Source: Gammaproteobacteria bacterium
Lineage (GTDB): Bacteria > Pseudomonadota > Gammaproteobacteria > Pseudomonadales > Balneatricaceae
DNA length: 45,946 nucleotides
Direction: 5' to 3'
Assembly (NCBI GenBank): GCA_024230095.1
Contig: JAAERS010000316.1
Coordinates: 1-45,946, forward strand
Positions 38,149 through 45,946 of the stretch are shown piece by piece. The notes under the pieces are model-generated. The model was not told where the DNA came from. It did not search any database and saw only the letters and a program-made list of their open reading frames with translations. How positions within the stretch are numbered: position 1 is the first letter of the stretch; each line of letters begins with the position of its first letter. The position numbers and the translations under genes are program-made.

Positions 38149-39189
38149 CTAGTGGGCTATGAGGCTTGCTAGTTCATAAACCACATCAAAATGATTGCGG
38201 CCGGGTATTTGTAGGCATTCGCAAGGAATATCGTCAGCTAAGAGAAGGTTGCCATAGTGCTGGCTTTGCCGTTTAAATTCGGATGTTTCGTGATCACCCC
38301 AAACTAGTTTACATGGTGGGAAGTGGTGGCTTGATTTGAGCCCAGGGCTAAACGTTTCTGCTTGGGTGGTATCCAACTTTAGGGGTGCGTTGACATAAGT
38401 ATTGATCAAGGGTCGCAGGTCATAAATACCACTAAACAAAATAGCTTGGTTAAAGGTATCTCTGGTCAAGCCGTGCTGCTCTCTCGCCGCCGCGCCTAGT
38501 ACACAAGCCGCCAAGTGAGCGCCCGCCGAGCTGCCGCTGAGGATGATTTGCTTGGCGTCTAAGGGCCACTTTTGTTGCTTGATCCAAGTAATGGCCTGAC
38601 AACATTGTTTGATCATGGTGTGGATGCTGGCCTGTGGAGCTAAGGTATAGTCAATCACCACCAGATGGTAGCCCTTAGCGTTTAGTGATGGCGCCATAAA
38701 GCAGGATTCGTCTTTGCTCAGCTCTTGCCAATAACCACCGTGAATGTATATCACCAGTGGCATGTTGGGTAGCCCAGGAAAATAGTCTAATCCTTGGCAA
38801 CGTTTGTCGCCAAAGTCTAAATTGGCGTGGTGTTGAAGATGCTCTTTGGCGGCCTTGGAATCATCAATGTATTGTTGGATATAAATCATGATGTCGTCTA
38901 CGCAGGTGCTAGGCGAGTATTCTTGTTCCAGCTTGGCATGGCTAAAGTGTTTCCACGGCATGGGAAAGTGCCGTTTTGCAGGTTTAGTTAGCGGCATAGG
39001 CGACCTTATGGTGGGTGTTAGTATTTGGCGTAATAGTTGTTTTATCGGGCGGTGACAGTGACCACATTGGGCGGCAATATTAAGCTCGCGGCGTAAGCTA
39101 CGAAAATCGTTATGGCCGGCCTTGATGGCATTGCTAGCCTGTTGCCTAGTGATATTTTCACAGGTGCATATGATTGGGTTGTCACTCAT
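38149..39189 (-). CDS. Fusion of Bfd-type [2Fe-2S] domain and arylformamidase-like hydrolase
   Basis: One uninterrupted frame encodes two unrelated domains. Residues 1-55 match bacterioferritin-associated ferredoxin: IICTCENITRQQ ... ELNIAAQCGHCHRPIKQLL, with cysteines 8, 10, 42 and 45 (C-x-C-x31-C-x2-C). A linker rich in Pro and basic residues (56-78) leads to an alpha/beta hydrolase resembling kynurenine formamidase. It has WKHFSHAKLEQEYSPS near its start, oxyanion motif HGGYW (150-154), nucleophile Ser221 in GSSAG, the acid region WGDHETSEFKRQS (299-301) and His333 in GRNHFD. Both sets of key residues are intact. ATG 39189 is used; the frame extends to a TTG at 39240 without a ribosome site. 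Bfd normally is a separate protein of about 64 residues that reduces bacterioferritin to release iron. No kynurenine or bacterioferritin gene is nearby. Function unknown. Confidence 0.85.
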   Translation of the reverse strand: MSDNPIICTCENITRQQASNAIKAGHNDFRSLRRELNIAAQCGHCHRPIKQLLRQILTPTIRSPMPLTKPAKRHFPMPWKHFSHAKLEQEYSPSTCVDDIMIYIQQYIDDSKAAKEHLQHHANLDFGDKRCQGLDYFPGLPNMPLVIYIHGGYWQELSKDESCFMAPSLNAKGYHLVVIDYTLAPQASIHTMIKQCCQAITWIKQQKWPLDAKQIILSGSSAGAHLAACVLGAAAREQHGLTRDTFNQAILFSGIYDLRPLINTYVNAPLKLDTTQAETFSPGLKSSHHFPPCKLVWGDHETSEFKRQSQHYGNLLLADDIPCECLQIPGRNHFDVVYELASLIAH

Positions 39190-39421
39190 TATTTGATTGT
39201 AACGAACATTGCAATGCTGTGCGATGCCTAGGTTAACCAAATCTGGACTATTTGCTATTGCAATTGGTGGTTATGCCACGGTGATAGAGCTATTGGCGGG
39301 GTGCATTAATAATGCCGCCATGGGGGCAAAGCTAGGTGTCTTTGGACATGAGGGTTACAGCTCCTTATAGTCACAAACTGATACTGTAGTTGAGTTTTGA
39401 TATAGGGCGAATTGGGAGTGT

Positions 39422-40597
39422 TTATTTTGCTAAATAGCTAATAGCATCACTTAGGCCTGCTACTGTCAGGGGGTACATTTTATGTCCAATTAACTGTTGG
39501 GTGAGGCCAATGGTATGGGTGTAGTCCCAGTGGTTCTGTTGCACTGGATTCAGCCAAGCCACCTTGTCAAAGTGTTGTGTTAAACGTTGCATCCAAACAG
39601 CACCAGATTCTTTGTTCATGTGCTCTACGCTGCCGTATGGTGAACTGATCTCATAGGGGGCCATTGAGGCATCACCAACAAAGATCACTTTATAGTCCTT
39701 TCCATAAGTATGTAAAATGTCATACAGGGAGGTGCGCTGTTGTTGGCGGCGCAGGTTGTCCGTCCATAAACTTTCATAAACAAAGTTGTGAAAATAGAAG
39801 TGTTTTAGATGTTTAAACTCGGAGCGGCAGGCGGCAAATAATTCTTCACACACCTGTACATAGGGGTCCATGGAGCCGCCCACATCCAGCAGTAGTAATA
39901 CCTTTACAGCATTGTGCCGTTCTGGCACCAGCTTTAGATCCAGCATGCCGGCATTTTTGGCTGTGGCGCTTATGGTGTTATCCAGATCCAGTTCTTCGGC
40001 TGCGCCAGTGCGAGCAAACTGACGCAGCTTACGCAACGCCACTTTCAAATTGCGAGTGCCTAACTCAACACTGTCATCAAGATTGCGAAATTGTCGTTTT
40101 TCCCAGACTTTGGCCGCACTTTTATTGCGACTTTCACCACCCACACGGATGCCTTCTGGATGATAGCCGCTGTGGCCAAATGGTGAGGTGCCACCGGTGC
40201 CGACCCATTTGCTACCCCCAGCATGGCGCTTTTCTTGTTCGGCCAGGCGCTTTTTGAAGGTGTCTAAAAGTTCTTCTAGGCCACCTAAAGACTTTATTTT
40301 GGCTTTCTCTTCCTCACTCAGGTGCTTCATAAATTCAGCCCTTAACCAGTCTTCCGGAATGAGGGTTTCTAGTAAACCTTGCAAGTCTTCCAGATCTTTG
40401 AAGTAGGCGCCAAAAACACGATCAAACTTGTCAAAATACACTTCATCTTTTACAAGGCAGGTGCGCGCCAAATAATAGAACTCATCCATGTCGGCAAAGG
40501 CAAGGTGCTTTTGTAAGGCCTCTAAAAGGACTAGGTACTCTTTTACCGATACTGGAATTTGGGCTTTCTTAAGGGTATAGAAGAAGTCGATTAACAT
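39422..40597 (-). CDS. VWA-domain protein (CoxE-like), MoxR partner
   Basis: 391 residues. The N-terminal helical part (1-125) and a Gly-rich linker (127-155) precede a von Willebrand A domain with a MIDAS-type motif LLLLDVGGSMD (Asp238, Ser242; DxGxS form). FVGDASMAPYEI and VAWLNP follow, typical of the family. VWA proteins of this type work with MoxR AAA+ ATPases as chaperone-like pairs that mature or insert metal into other enzymes. The moxR-type gene lies 17 bases upstream on the same strand. The client is not evident from the neighbours. ATG 40597. Confidence 0.85.
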   Translation of the reverse strand: MLIDFFYTLKKAQIPVSVKEYLVLLEALQKHLAFADMDEFYYLARTCLVKDEVYFDKFDRVFGAYFKDLEDLQGLLETLIPEDWLRAEFMKHLSEEEKAKIKSLGGLEELLDTFKKRLAEQEKRHAGGSKWVGTGGTSPFGHSGYHPEGIRVGGESRNKSAAKVWEKRQFRNLDDSVELGTRNLKVALRKLRQFARTGAAEELDLDNTISATAKNAGMLDLKLVPERHNAVKVLLLLDVGGSMDPYVQVCEELFAACRSEFKHLKHFYFHNFVYESLWTDNLRRQQQRTSLYDILHTYGKDYKVIFVGDASMAPYEISSPYGSVEHMNKESGAVWMQRLTQHFDKVAWLNPVQQNHWDYTHTIGLTQQLIGHKMYPLTVAGLSDAISYLAK

Positions 40598-40614
40598 GAT
40601 GGAGTTAGTGCTAA

Positions 40615-41460
40615 CTAGTGGCCTTGCCGGCGGGACATAAAGGCAAGCCGCTCAAGTAATTGCACATCTTGCTCATTTTTTATCAGGGCCCCATAGAGTG
40701 GTGGTATGGCTTTTGTTTGGTCACGATTAGCAAGAATATCGGTGGGTATATCATCCGCCATGAGCAGCTTTAGCCAGTCGATAAGTTCTGAGGTGGACGG
40801 TTTTTTCTTAAGTCCCGGGATGTCACGCAGATCAAAGAAAATCTCCATAGCTTCCGCTACCAGTTTGTTGTTCAGTTGTGGGTAATGGACATCCACAATA
40901 GCGCGCATGGTGGCCTTATCTGGGAAGTTAATATAATGGAAGAAGCAGCGGCGCAAGAAAGCATCGGGTAGCTCTTTCTCGTTATTGCTAGTGATGATAA
41001 CGATAGGGCGCTGTTTCGCTACTACGCGCTCTCCTGTTTCATAAACGTAGAACTCCATTTTGTCTAGTTCGACCAGCAGATCATTGGGGAACTCAATGTC
41101 AGCCTTATCGACCTCGTCAATCAATAGCACTAGGCGTTGATCGGCACCAAAAGCTTGCCACAGTTTGCCCTGTCTGATGTAGTTGTTAACGTCGTGTACC
41201 TTGTCATTACCCAACTGGGAATCTCGTAGGCGTGAAACAGCATCGTATTCATAGAGGCCTTGTTGTGCTTTGGTAGTAGATTTAATATGCCATTGCAGCA
41301 ATTCCATACCTAAAGCCTGGGCTACCTGTTCGGCTAATAAGGTTTTGCCTGTGCCGGGTTCCCCTTTAATGAGCAATGGGCGTTCTAGGACTACGGCGGC
41401 GTTGACGGCCATTTGTAGGTCTTTAGTGGCGACGTAGGATTCGGTACCGGTAAATTTCAT
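40615..41460 (-). CDS. MoxR-family AAA+ ATPase
   Basis: 281 residues. Walker A GEPGTGKT at 33-40, Walker B VLLIDEVDKAD near 111-121, sensor ITSNNEKELPDAFLRRC with the arginine finger region, and a short C-terminal lid. The domain runs from KFTGTESYVATKDLQMAVNAA. Members act in the cytoplasm with VWA proteins, here the next gene. A candidate promoter on the minus strand (TAGACA, 16 bases, CACAAT) lies in the region before ATG 41460. A dyad TGACC-TTGG-GGTCA at 41529-41542 lies just upstream of it. Confidence 0.9.
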   Translation of the reverse strand: MKFTGTESYVATKDLQMAVNAAVVLERPLLIKGEPGTGKTLLAEQVAQALGMELLQWHIKSTTKAQQGLYEYDAVSRLRDSQLGNDKVHDVNNYIRQGKLWQAFGADQRLVLLIDEVDKADIEFPNDLLVELDKMEFYVYETGERVVAKQRPIVIITSNNEKELPDAFLRRCFFHYINFPDKATMRAIVDVHYPQLNNKLVAEAMEIFFDLRDIPGLKKKPSTSELIDWLKLLMADDIPTDILANRDQTKAIPPLYGALIKNEQDVQLLERLAFMSRRQGH

Positions 41461-41675
41461 GTTTCAGCCCGTAGTGCTTTTCTTTGACAAAGACAACATT
41501 GTGCCTGAACTATTGCTCGTGTCTAGCCTGACCTTGGGGTCAAGGCTATTCAATAGCTATGATTAGGTAGTATGGAACCTCCGATGACGTATTCCGATCA
41601 TTTTCACAAAGCAATCATGATAGAATGGCGGCGATTGACACATTCGGCTTATTTTTAATCTGCAGGCGCATTGCT

Positions 41676-42707
41676 ATGTCCGATATGAAACCAGAACAAA
41701 TTGCCGGCGATATGCTACCTACTTCTACGGCCTCAACACCCGTTGTTGACAAGGTTAATGGTGAGTTACGCAACTTTGTATTTTTATTGTTGGAAAACTT
41801 TTCCATGGTGGCGCTGACTTCCGCCATTGATGTTCTGCGTACGGCCAATTTGCTTGGTGAATCCGAGCTATTCAGTTATCAGCTTGTATCTGTCGCAGGT
41901 GCCCCAGTATGCGGCGACTTGGGCTTCTCGGCAGTAGTGGATGCGTCCCTGACGGACCTAGATTTGTCTAAGGTGGACGCTTTGGTAGTCTGCGGTGGTT
42001 TGCGTGTGGATCTTCAAGCCAATCCGACATTAACGCGATTTTTACACCGCTCACAGGTAAAAGGCTTGGCCTTGGGCTCCTTATGGAACGGTGTCTTCGC
42101 GTTAGCTCATGCCGGTCTATTAGATGGGGTGCCCTGTGCTGTGCATCGAGAAAATAGGGCCAGCTTTCGGGAGTTGTTTGCTAAGGTTGAGCTCAAAGAC
42201 CGTGCTTATGTGATCCACGAAAACCTGTTTACCAGTGCTGGAGGCAATAGTGCTTTGGACATGATGTTAGAACTGATTGTTGCTAGTCAGGGCAAACAGT
42301 TTGTGCGTGGCATTTGCGATATTCTCACTTGCGATCGTATCAATGACGCTGGGGAACCGGCCTTTTTGAATGACCAGGCAGAGGTGTCGTTGCCGCAAAA
42401 CCTGAAGGATGTTATGGCCCTGATGGAAAATAACATGGAAGAAATGCTGACTCCAGAAGAAATCGCCACTTTAGTGGGCATTACTCGGCGCCAAGTAGAG
42501 CGCCTGTTTCAGCGCTATTTGGGTAGCACGCCAACGCGCTATTATCTAGAGCTCCGTCTTAAACGGTCGCATCAATTGTTGACTCAAACCCAGTTATCCA
42601 TGAGTGATATCTCTTTGGCTTGTGGGTTTGTTTCCTACCCTCACTTTTCCAAGTGTTATCGCCAGTTCTTTAACAAGACACCCTCCCATAGTCGCAAGCA
42701 GTTGTAA
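41676..42707 (+). CDS. GlxA-type AraC-family transcriptional regulator
   Basis: 343 residues. The N-terminal DJ-1/PfpI-like domain (about 30-195: NFVFLLLENFSMVALTSAIDVLRTANLL, VDALVVCGG, LGSLWNGVFALAHAGLL) is followed by a C-terminal AraC DNA-binding domain with two helix-turn-helix motifs (about 240-340: LTPEEIATLVGITRRQVERLFQRYLG and LSMSDISLACGFVSYPHFSKCYRQFF). This architecture is that of GbdR, CdhR and ArgR of Pseudomonas, which control glycine betaine, carnitine or arginine catabolism. None of those pathways is in the window, so the inducer is unknown. ATG 41676 has AGGCG seven bases upstream; the frame opens at 41625, but that lies on a -10-like TAGAAT (41621-41626). Confidence 0.9.
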   Translation: MSDMKPEQIAGDMLPTSTASTPVVDKVNGELRNFVFLLLENFSMVALTSAIDVLRTANLLGESELFSYQLVSVAGAPVCGDLGFSAVVDASLTDLDLSKVDALVVCGGLRVDLQANPTLTRFLHRSQVKGLALGSLWNGVFALAHAGLLDGVPCAVHRENRASFRELFAKVELKDRAYVIHENLFTSAGGNSALDMMLELIVASQGKQFVRGICDILTCDRINDAGEPAFLNDQAEVSLPQNLKDVMALMENNMEEMLTPEEIATLVGITRRQVERLFQRYLGSTPTRYYLELRLKRSHQLLTQTQLSMSDISLACGFVSYPHFSKCYRQFFNKTPSHSRKQL

Positions 42708-42739
42708 TTTCATTTGCTGTTAAGGATGGAGACGACACT

Positions 42740-43201
42740 ATGATTCCTGCCAAGGTACAAGCTTGTTTAGATGAGCACCAATTGTCAGTATTGCAGTTTG
42801 AACCAGGCAGTACGCCGACTTCTGAGCTGGCAGCTAGTAAAATCGGTGTGGCGGTTGGGCAAATAGCCAAGTCAATGCTGTTTAAGGCTAAAGATGGCCG
42901 CTTTCATCTGGTAGTGTGCGCGGGCGATAGGCGAGTATGTAATAAGCGTATGCGGCGTTATTTGGGCGTAAAAGCTCGTATGGCTACCGTAGAAGAAACA
43001 TTGGCCATTACTGGGTTCGAGCCGGGTGGGGTGTGTCCCTTTGGTGTAACCCAAGCCCACATCCACATTGATGTCAGCCTTGCTGTTTATCAGCAGGTGT
43101 ATCCGGCCGCCGGCACGGACTCAACCGGGGTGCCTACCAATTACCCGCAGCTGTTACTCATTACGGCTGGCGAAACTTGTGATGTCATGCAGGAAGCCTA
43201 A
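42740..43201 (+). CDS. YbaK/ProX-type aminoacyl-tRNA deacylase family protein
   Basis: 153 residues, the length of single-domain trans-editing proteins that hydrolyse mischarged tRNA (for example Cys- or Ala-tRNA-Pro). The fold signature is present: IGVAVGQIAKSMLFKAKDG with the conserved lysine, LVVCAGDRRV, and GFEPGGVCPFG. A conserved C-terminal strand FG...H.HID.SL is also there. The exact substrate cannot be told from sequence. ATG 42740, 32 bases after the regulator; its stop overlaps that of the convergent HAD gene by four bases. Confidence 0.88.
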   Translation: MIPAKVQACLDEHQLSVLQFEPGSTPTSELAASKIGVAVGQIAKSMLFKAKDGRFHLVVCAGDRRVCNKRMRRYLGVKARMATVEETLAITGFEPGGVCPFGVTQAHIHIDVSLAVYQQVYPAAGTDSTGVPTNYPQLLLITAGETCDVMQEA

Positions 43202-43791
43202 TTAGGCAGATCAATATCATGCAGACTACTAACCTGCCAGTCAGTGAATTCGGGCCACATAAATTGGCTGCTGGTATCTAGATGAATGGTGGCTACCCCT
43301 GCGGCTTTGCCAGCTTGTAAATCATATAAATAATCTCCTACCATGACAGTGTCATGTTGCGTGGCCTGCCACTGTTGCATGAGTTGTTGCAGGCCTGCTG
43401 GTGAGGGTTTGGGTGGGCAACTGTCACGATCTAGGATGTAGTGGTTAGGAAAGTAATCGACCAGTTGGCAAGTCGTTAAAGTCTGTTGTGCTACGGAGTG
43501 CCAGTTACGGGTAATAATGCCCAGTTTTACGCCACGTTGATGCAGCTTGTCTAACAGTTCCAAGGCGCCTGGCATGGGCTTGGCAAGACTAGCAAAGTGG
43601 AATTCTAGCTCATTTAGCCGCTGCCAAAGTGGCCCAGCTTGGGGTGCTGGCAGGTTGCTTAATGTTTCTAAAATAGGTGCGTTTTTGGCCAGACCCAGTT
43701 CGGCACGTATAAGTGCAAAATCGTGCACGCCTACGGTGAGTGTGCCGTCCATATCGAAGATCCAATGTTGGCGCTTGGCGATGTTTAGCAT
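43198..43791 (-). CDS. HAD-superfamily phosphatase (phosphoglycolate phosphatase-like)
   Basis: 197 residues. Motif I FDMDGTLT (Asp13, Asp15), a small alpha-helical cap (about 20-85), motif II LGIITRNW, motif III lysine in PKPSPAGLQ and motif IV VMVGDYLYDLQAGKAAG. It is a class of small soluble phosphatase; the substrate is not known. ATG 43791 was chosen over 43797 because AGGA lies six bases upstream of it. It is divergent from purE across about 125 bases. Confidence 0.88.
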   Translation of the reverse strand: MLNIAKRQHWIFDMDGTLTVGVHDFALIRAELGLAKNAPILETLSNLPAPQAGPLWQRLNELEFHFASLAKPMPGALELLDKLHQRGVKLGIITRNWHSVAQQTLTTCQLVDYFPNHYILDRDSCPPKPSPAGLQQLMQQWQATQHDTVMVGDYLYDLQAGKAAGVATIHLDTSSQFMWPEFTDWQVSSLHDIDLPN

Positions 43792-43915
43792 GATCATTCC
43801 TGTTGCTGGAAAATGGGTTTCTGAATGTCTCTACTAGTGACTTAGGCTATGATAAAATACTTGTCACCCATTTTGTGAATTTATTCGCCCATTATGCATT
43901 GCAGGAGTCTCGCCA

Positions 43916-44407
43916 GTGAGTGCCAAAGTTGCCGTTATTATGGGGTCAAAAAGTGATTGGCCAACCATGCAAGAAGCCACCGGTATTATGGACCGGTTAG
44001 GTGTGGAATACGAAGTAGAAGTAGTTTCTGCCCATCGTACACCCGATAAACTAATGTCTTTTTCTGCCGCCGCCGCTGAGCGTGGCATTGAGGTTATTAT
44101 TGCCGGTGCCGGCGGCGCCGCTCACCTCCCCGGCATGGTGGCTTCAAAAACTCGCCTGCCCGTGTTGGGTGTACCGGTACAAAGCAAGGCTCTAAGCGGT
44201 GTTGATAGCTTGTATAGCATTGTGCAAATGCCCCGTGGTGTCGCTGTAGGCAGTATGGCCATTGGCGGAGCTGGTGCTTTTAATGCGGGTTTGCTGGCCT
44301 GTCAGATACTAGCTAATCAGAATGCCGAGCTGGCGCAACGTATTGAAGATTTCCGTACGCAGCAAACCCAGACTATTTTAGATAACCCAGACCCGAGGCA
44401 AGGTTAA
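43916..44407 (+). CDS. purE: N5-carboxyaminoimidazole ribonucleotide mutase
   Basis: Moves the carboxyl group of N5-CAIR to give CAIR in purine synthesis. 163 residues (E. coli 169). GSKSDWPTM and [10 protein letters not shown] near the N-terminus and [11 protein letters not shown] hold the active-site residues. The start is GTG 43916 after CAGGAG. The stop TAA shares its last base with the purK ATG, so the two are translationally coupled. A -10-like TAAAAT lies about 60 bases upstream. No clear PurR box was seen. Confidence 0.97.
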   Translation: MSAKVAVIMGSKSDWPTMQEATGIMDRLGVEYEVEVVSAHRTPDKLMSFSAAAAERGIEVIIAGAGGAAHLPGMVASKTRLPVLGVPVQSKALSGVDSLYSIVQMPRGVAVGSMAIGGAGAFNAGLLACQILANQNAELAQRIEDFRTQQTQTILDNPDPRQG

Positions 44408-45477
44408 TGAGTCGATTATGGGTATTGGGTGCTGGGCAGCTTGGTGCCATGCTAAAGCATGCTGCACAGCCATTGGGTGTTGAACTGATTGCCGTTGACA
44501 TTGAAAACGACAGCAACTTGGATCTGGCAGCCGATGATGTGATTACGGCTGAGCGTGAACAATGGCCACCTACTCAAGCCACAGACCAATTGGCCGCACA
44601 CCCTAATTTTGTTAATCAGGATGTATTTGGCTTGGTTGCCGATCGTGTGACACAAAAGCAGCTATTGGATCGATTGCAGTTGCCTACGGCACCATGGCAG
44701 TTGGTAGAAACAGCGCAAACAGCAGCGGCTTTGCATGCCTCCTATGGCCAACGAGTATTGCTTAAACAGCGCAGCGGTGGTTTTGATGGTCGTGGACAGC
44801 TGTGGCTGAAAGAGGATGACCAAACCCCCATACCCGAGGGATGGCACAATAAGGTCATTGCTGAGCAGGCTATTGGCTTTGATGAAGAAGTGTCCTTGGT
44901 GGGGGTGCGTAATCGGGCCGGCGAATGCCATTTTTATCCTTTGGCTTTAAATCTACATCAAGACGGTATTTTAGCTATTACCTTGGCGCCCTTGGCCCGC
45001 TTGTTGCCTTTGCAGAATCAGGCTGAAGCCATGTTGGCGAAGATCATGGATGAGCTGGAATACGTCGGTGTTATGGCAATGGAATGTTTCCGAGTGGGTG
45101 ACGATTTACTAATTAATGAGCTGGCCCCGCGGGTACATAATAGCGGTCATTGGACACAGGCCGGCGCTAGTATTAGTCAATTTGAGTACCATGTTCGGGC
45201 CATTGCCGATTTGCCCCTTGGGCCACCTGTTATTAAGCATGAAAGTGTCATGGTAAACCTGATTGGCATTGATTATAACCATGAGTGGTTAGCCATTCCT
45301 GGTGCCGAAGTGTTTTGGTATGGCAAGCAAGTACGTCCGGCACGAAAGGTTGGGCATATTAACTTTGCCATGGCTGATAGGGCGCAGTTGTTGGCTTCAT
45401 TGCAATGCCTAAAACCCATGATGGGTAATTGGTATGCACCCGCCTTGGACTGGGCTTTGCAGGAATTGAGTCAATAG
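44407..45477 (+). CDS. purK: N5-carboxyaminoimidazole ribonucleotide synthase
   Basis: ATP-grasp enzyme that makes N5-CAIR from AIR, ATP and bicarbonate, feeding PurE. 356 residues (E. coli 355). N-terminal LWVLGAGQLGAMLKHAAQPLG, the ATP-grasp KQRSGGFDGRGQ, VAMECFR in the central domain, and NELAPRVHNSGHWTQ with the Mg ligands are intact. It overlaps purE by one base. Confidence 0.97.
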   Translation: MSRLWVLGAGQLGAMLKHAAQPLGVELIAVDIENDSNLDLAADDVITAEREQWPPTQATDQLAAHPNFVNQDVFGLVADRVTQKQLLDRLQLPTAPWQLVETAQTAAALHASYGQRVLLKQRSGGFDGRGQLWLKEDDQTPIPEGWHNKVIAEQAIGFDEEVSLVGVRNRAGECHFYPLALNLHQDGILAITLAPLARLLPLQNQAEAMLAKIMDELEYVGVMAMECFRVGDDLLINELAPRVHNSGHWTQAGASISQFEYHVRAIADLPLGPPVIKHESVMVNLIGIDYNHEWLAIPGAEVFWYGKQVRPARKVGHINFAMADRAQLLASLQCLKPMMGNWYAPALDWALQELSQ

Positions 45478-45725
45478 CGTGACGGCCGACATATAATCTA
45501 ATTACCACAACTTGCTTTGGCATCAGCACCAGAGAAAACAGGTTTAGCAATTTTACAGCAGTCGTTACTGGGTCTGATGGATTTTGTTATATGGGATGTG
45601 GTGGCATTGTTGGCGTTTGCTTATTTGTGTTTACATGGATGCAAAAAATGGCAGAACGATTTAGCAATGATGAGGTCTTGGCGGGTGTTGTAAATGCGGC
45701 CTGCATGACTTACTAAGGAGTTGTT
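45478..45725 (+). other. Intergenic region after purK with short open frames
   Basis: About 250 bases. A perfect TATAAT lies at 45492-45497, with TTGAGT (45466-45471) as a -35 at a long 20-base spacing. Two overlapping frames are open: one of 38 codons from ATG 45577 (MDFVIWDVVALLAFAYLCLHG, membrane-like) and one of 41 codons from ATG 45591. Neither has a clear ribosome site and I cannot support either as a gene. Confidence 0.4.
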
Positions 45726-45946
45726 ATGCAAATTGTTGATGCTAAACGTACCGAGCAGTTGTTACCCTATGATGCCCTAGTGGCGGCTTTAACCGAAGCC
45801 TTTGCTCAGCCTGCTGATGAGGTGACGGCGCCACCACGCTTGCACTATGGTGTCGATGATCCAGATGGCAGTCAACGTACCTTGTTGATTATGCCAGCTT
45901 GGGCTGATGATGCTGGTGTGGTGGTGAAATTGGTGAATGTTGTGCC
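45726..45946 (+). CDS. Ornithine cyclodeaminase / mu-crystallin family protein (5' part)
   Basis: The first 73 codons, cut by the window edge. The translation begins MQIVDAKRTEQLLPYDALVAALTEAF and continues ...APPRLHYGVDDPDG..RTLLIMPAWADDAGVVVKLVNVV. It has the family's N-terminal substrate-binding half: the A-P-P-R segment, then LL.MPAW and KLV.V. Family members are NAD(P)-dependent imine or ketimine reductases, or cyclodeaminases acting on ornithine, proline-related or similar amino acids; which one cannot be told here. AAGGAG (45715-45720) lies five bases before ATG 45726. Confidence 0.85.
   Translation, partial: MQIVDAKRTEQLLPYDALVAALTEAFAQPADEVTAPPRLHYGVDDPDGSQRTLLIMPAWADDAGVVVKLVNVV

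Noticed and set aside
45577-45716. Small membrane protein genes after purK
   Set aside because: Two overlapping frames are equally open and neither has a ribosome-binding site or known homologue; recorded only as part of the intergenic region.

Overview
The window is chromosomal DNA of a gammaproteobacterium. Gene content and order resemble Pseudomonas and related marine lineages (Cellvibrionales, Oceanospirillales). The run rpmE-priA-argS-ftsN-like-hslV-hslU on one side, and mrcA / pilMN..Q-aroK-aroB-(ExeA/SPOR protein)-gltB-gltD-hemE on the other, is the Pseudomonas arrangement. Two further core blocks follow: hemC-hemD-hemX-hemY, then rho and ubiD. I cannot name a genus. No mobile element, CRISPR array, rRNA or tRNA was seen.

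Layout. 1-498 is an intergenic region, probably glnA/typA. It holds a leftward sigma-54 promoter, four NtrC-like sites and a rightward typA promoter whose leader contains a terminator-like hairpin. typA (499-2313) is followed by a small lipoprotein, an AT-rich gap and an orphan PHA-granule-type gene. The leftward cluster priA, argS, ftsN-like, hslV, hslU (10162 to 3554) has a sigma-32-type promoter before hslV. rpmE runs rightward and is followed by a degraded thermonuclease gene. mrcA (leftward) is divergent from a reduced pilus/competence cluster (13829-17416) in which the PilO and PilP roles appear to be fused. aroK, aroB and the ExeA/SPOR protein form one transcription unit. Next come gltB-gltD and hemE, then a leftward DUF423-trmB pair, hemCDXY, rho and ubiD.

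37.3-45.9 kb is less conserved. It has two small lipoprotein genes, an unusual protein joining a bacterioferritin-associated ferredoxin domain to an arylformamidase-like hydrolase, a VWA/MoxR pair, a GlxA-type AraC regulator, a YbaK-type deacylase, a HAD phosphatase, purE-purK, and the start of an ornithine cyclodeaminase-family gene cut by the window edge.

Functionally the window joins nitrogen assimilation (glutamate synthase, and an NtrC region next to typA), envelope growth and division (PBP1a, two SPOR proteins), proteostasis (HslVU), translation (TypA, ArgS, L31, TrmB), haem and ubiquinone synthesis, aromatic amino acid synthesis and purine synthesis. The least ordinary items are the ferredoxin-hydrolase fusion, the compact pilus cluster and the regulatory architecture in front of typA.
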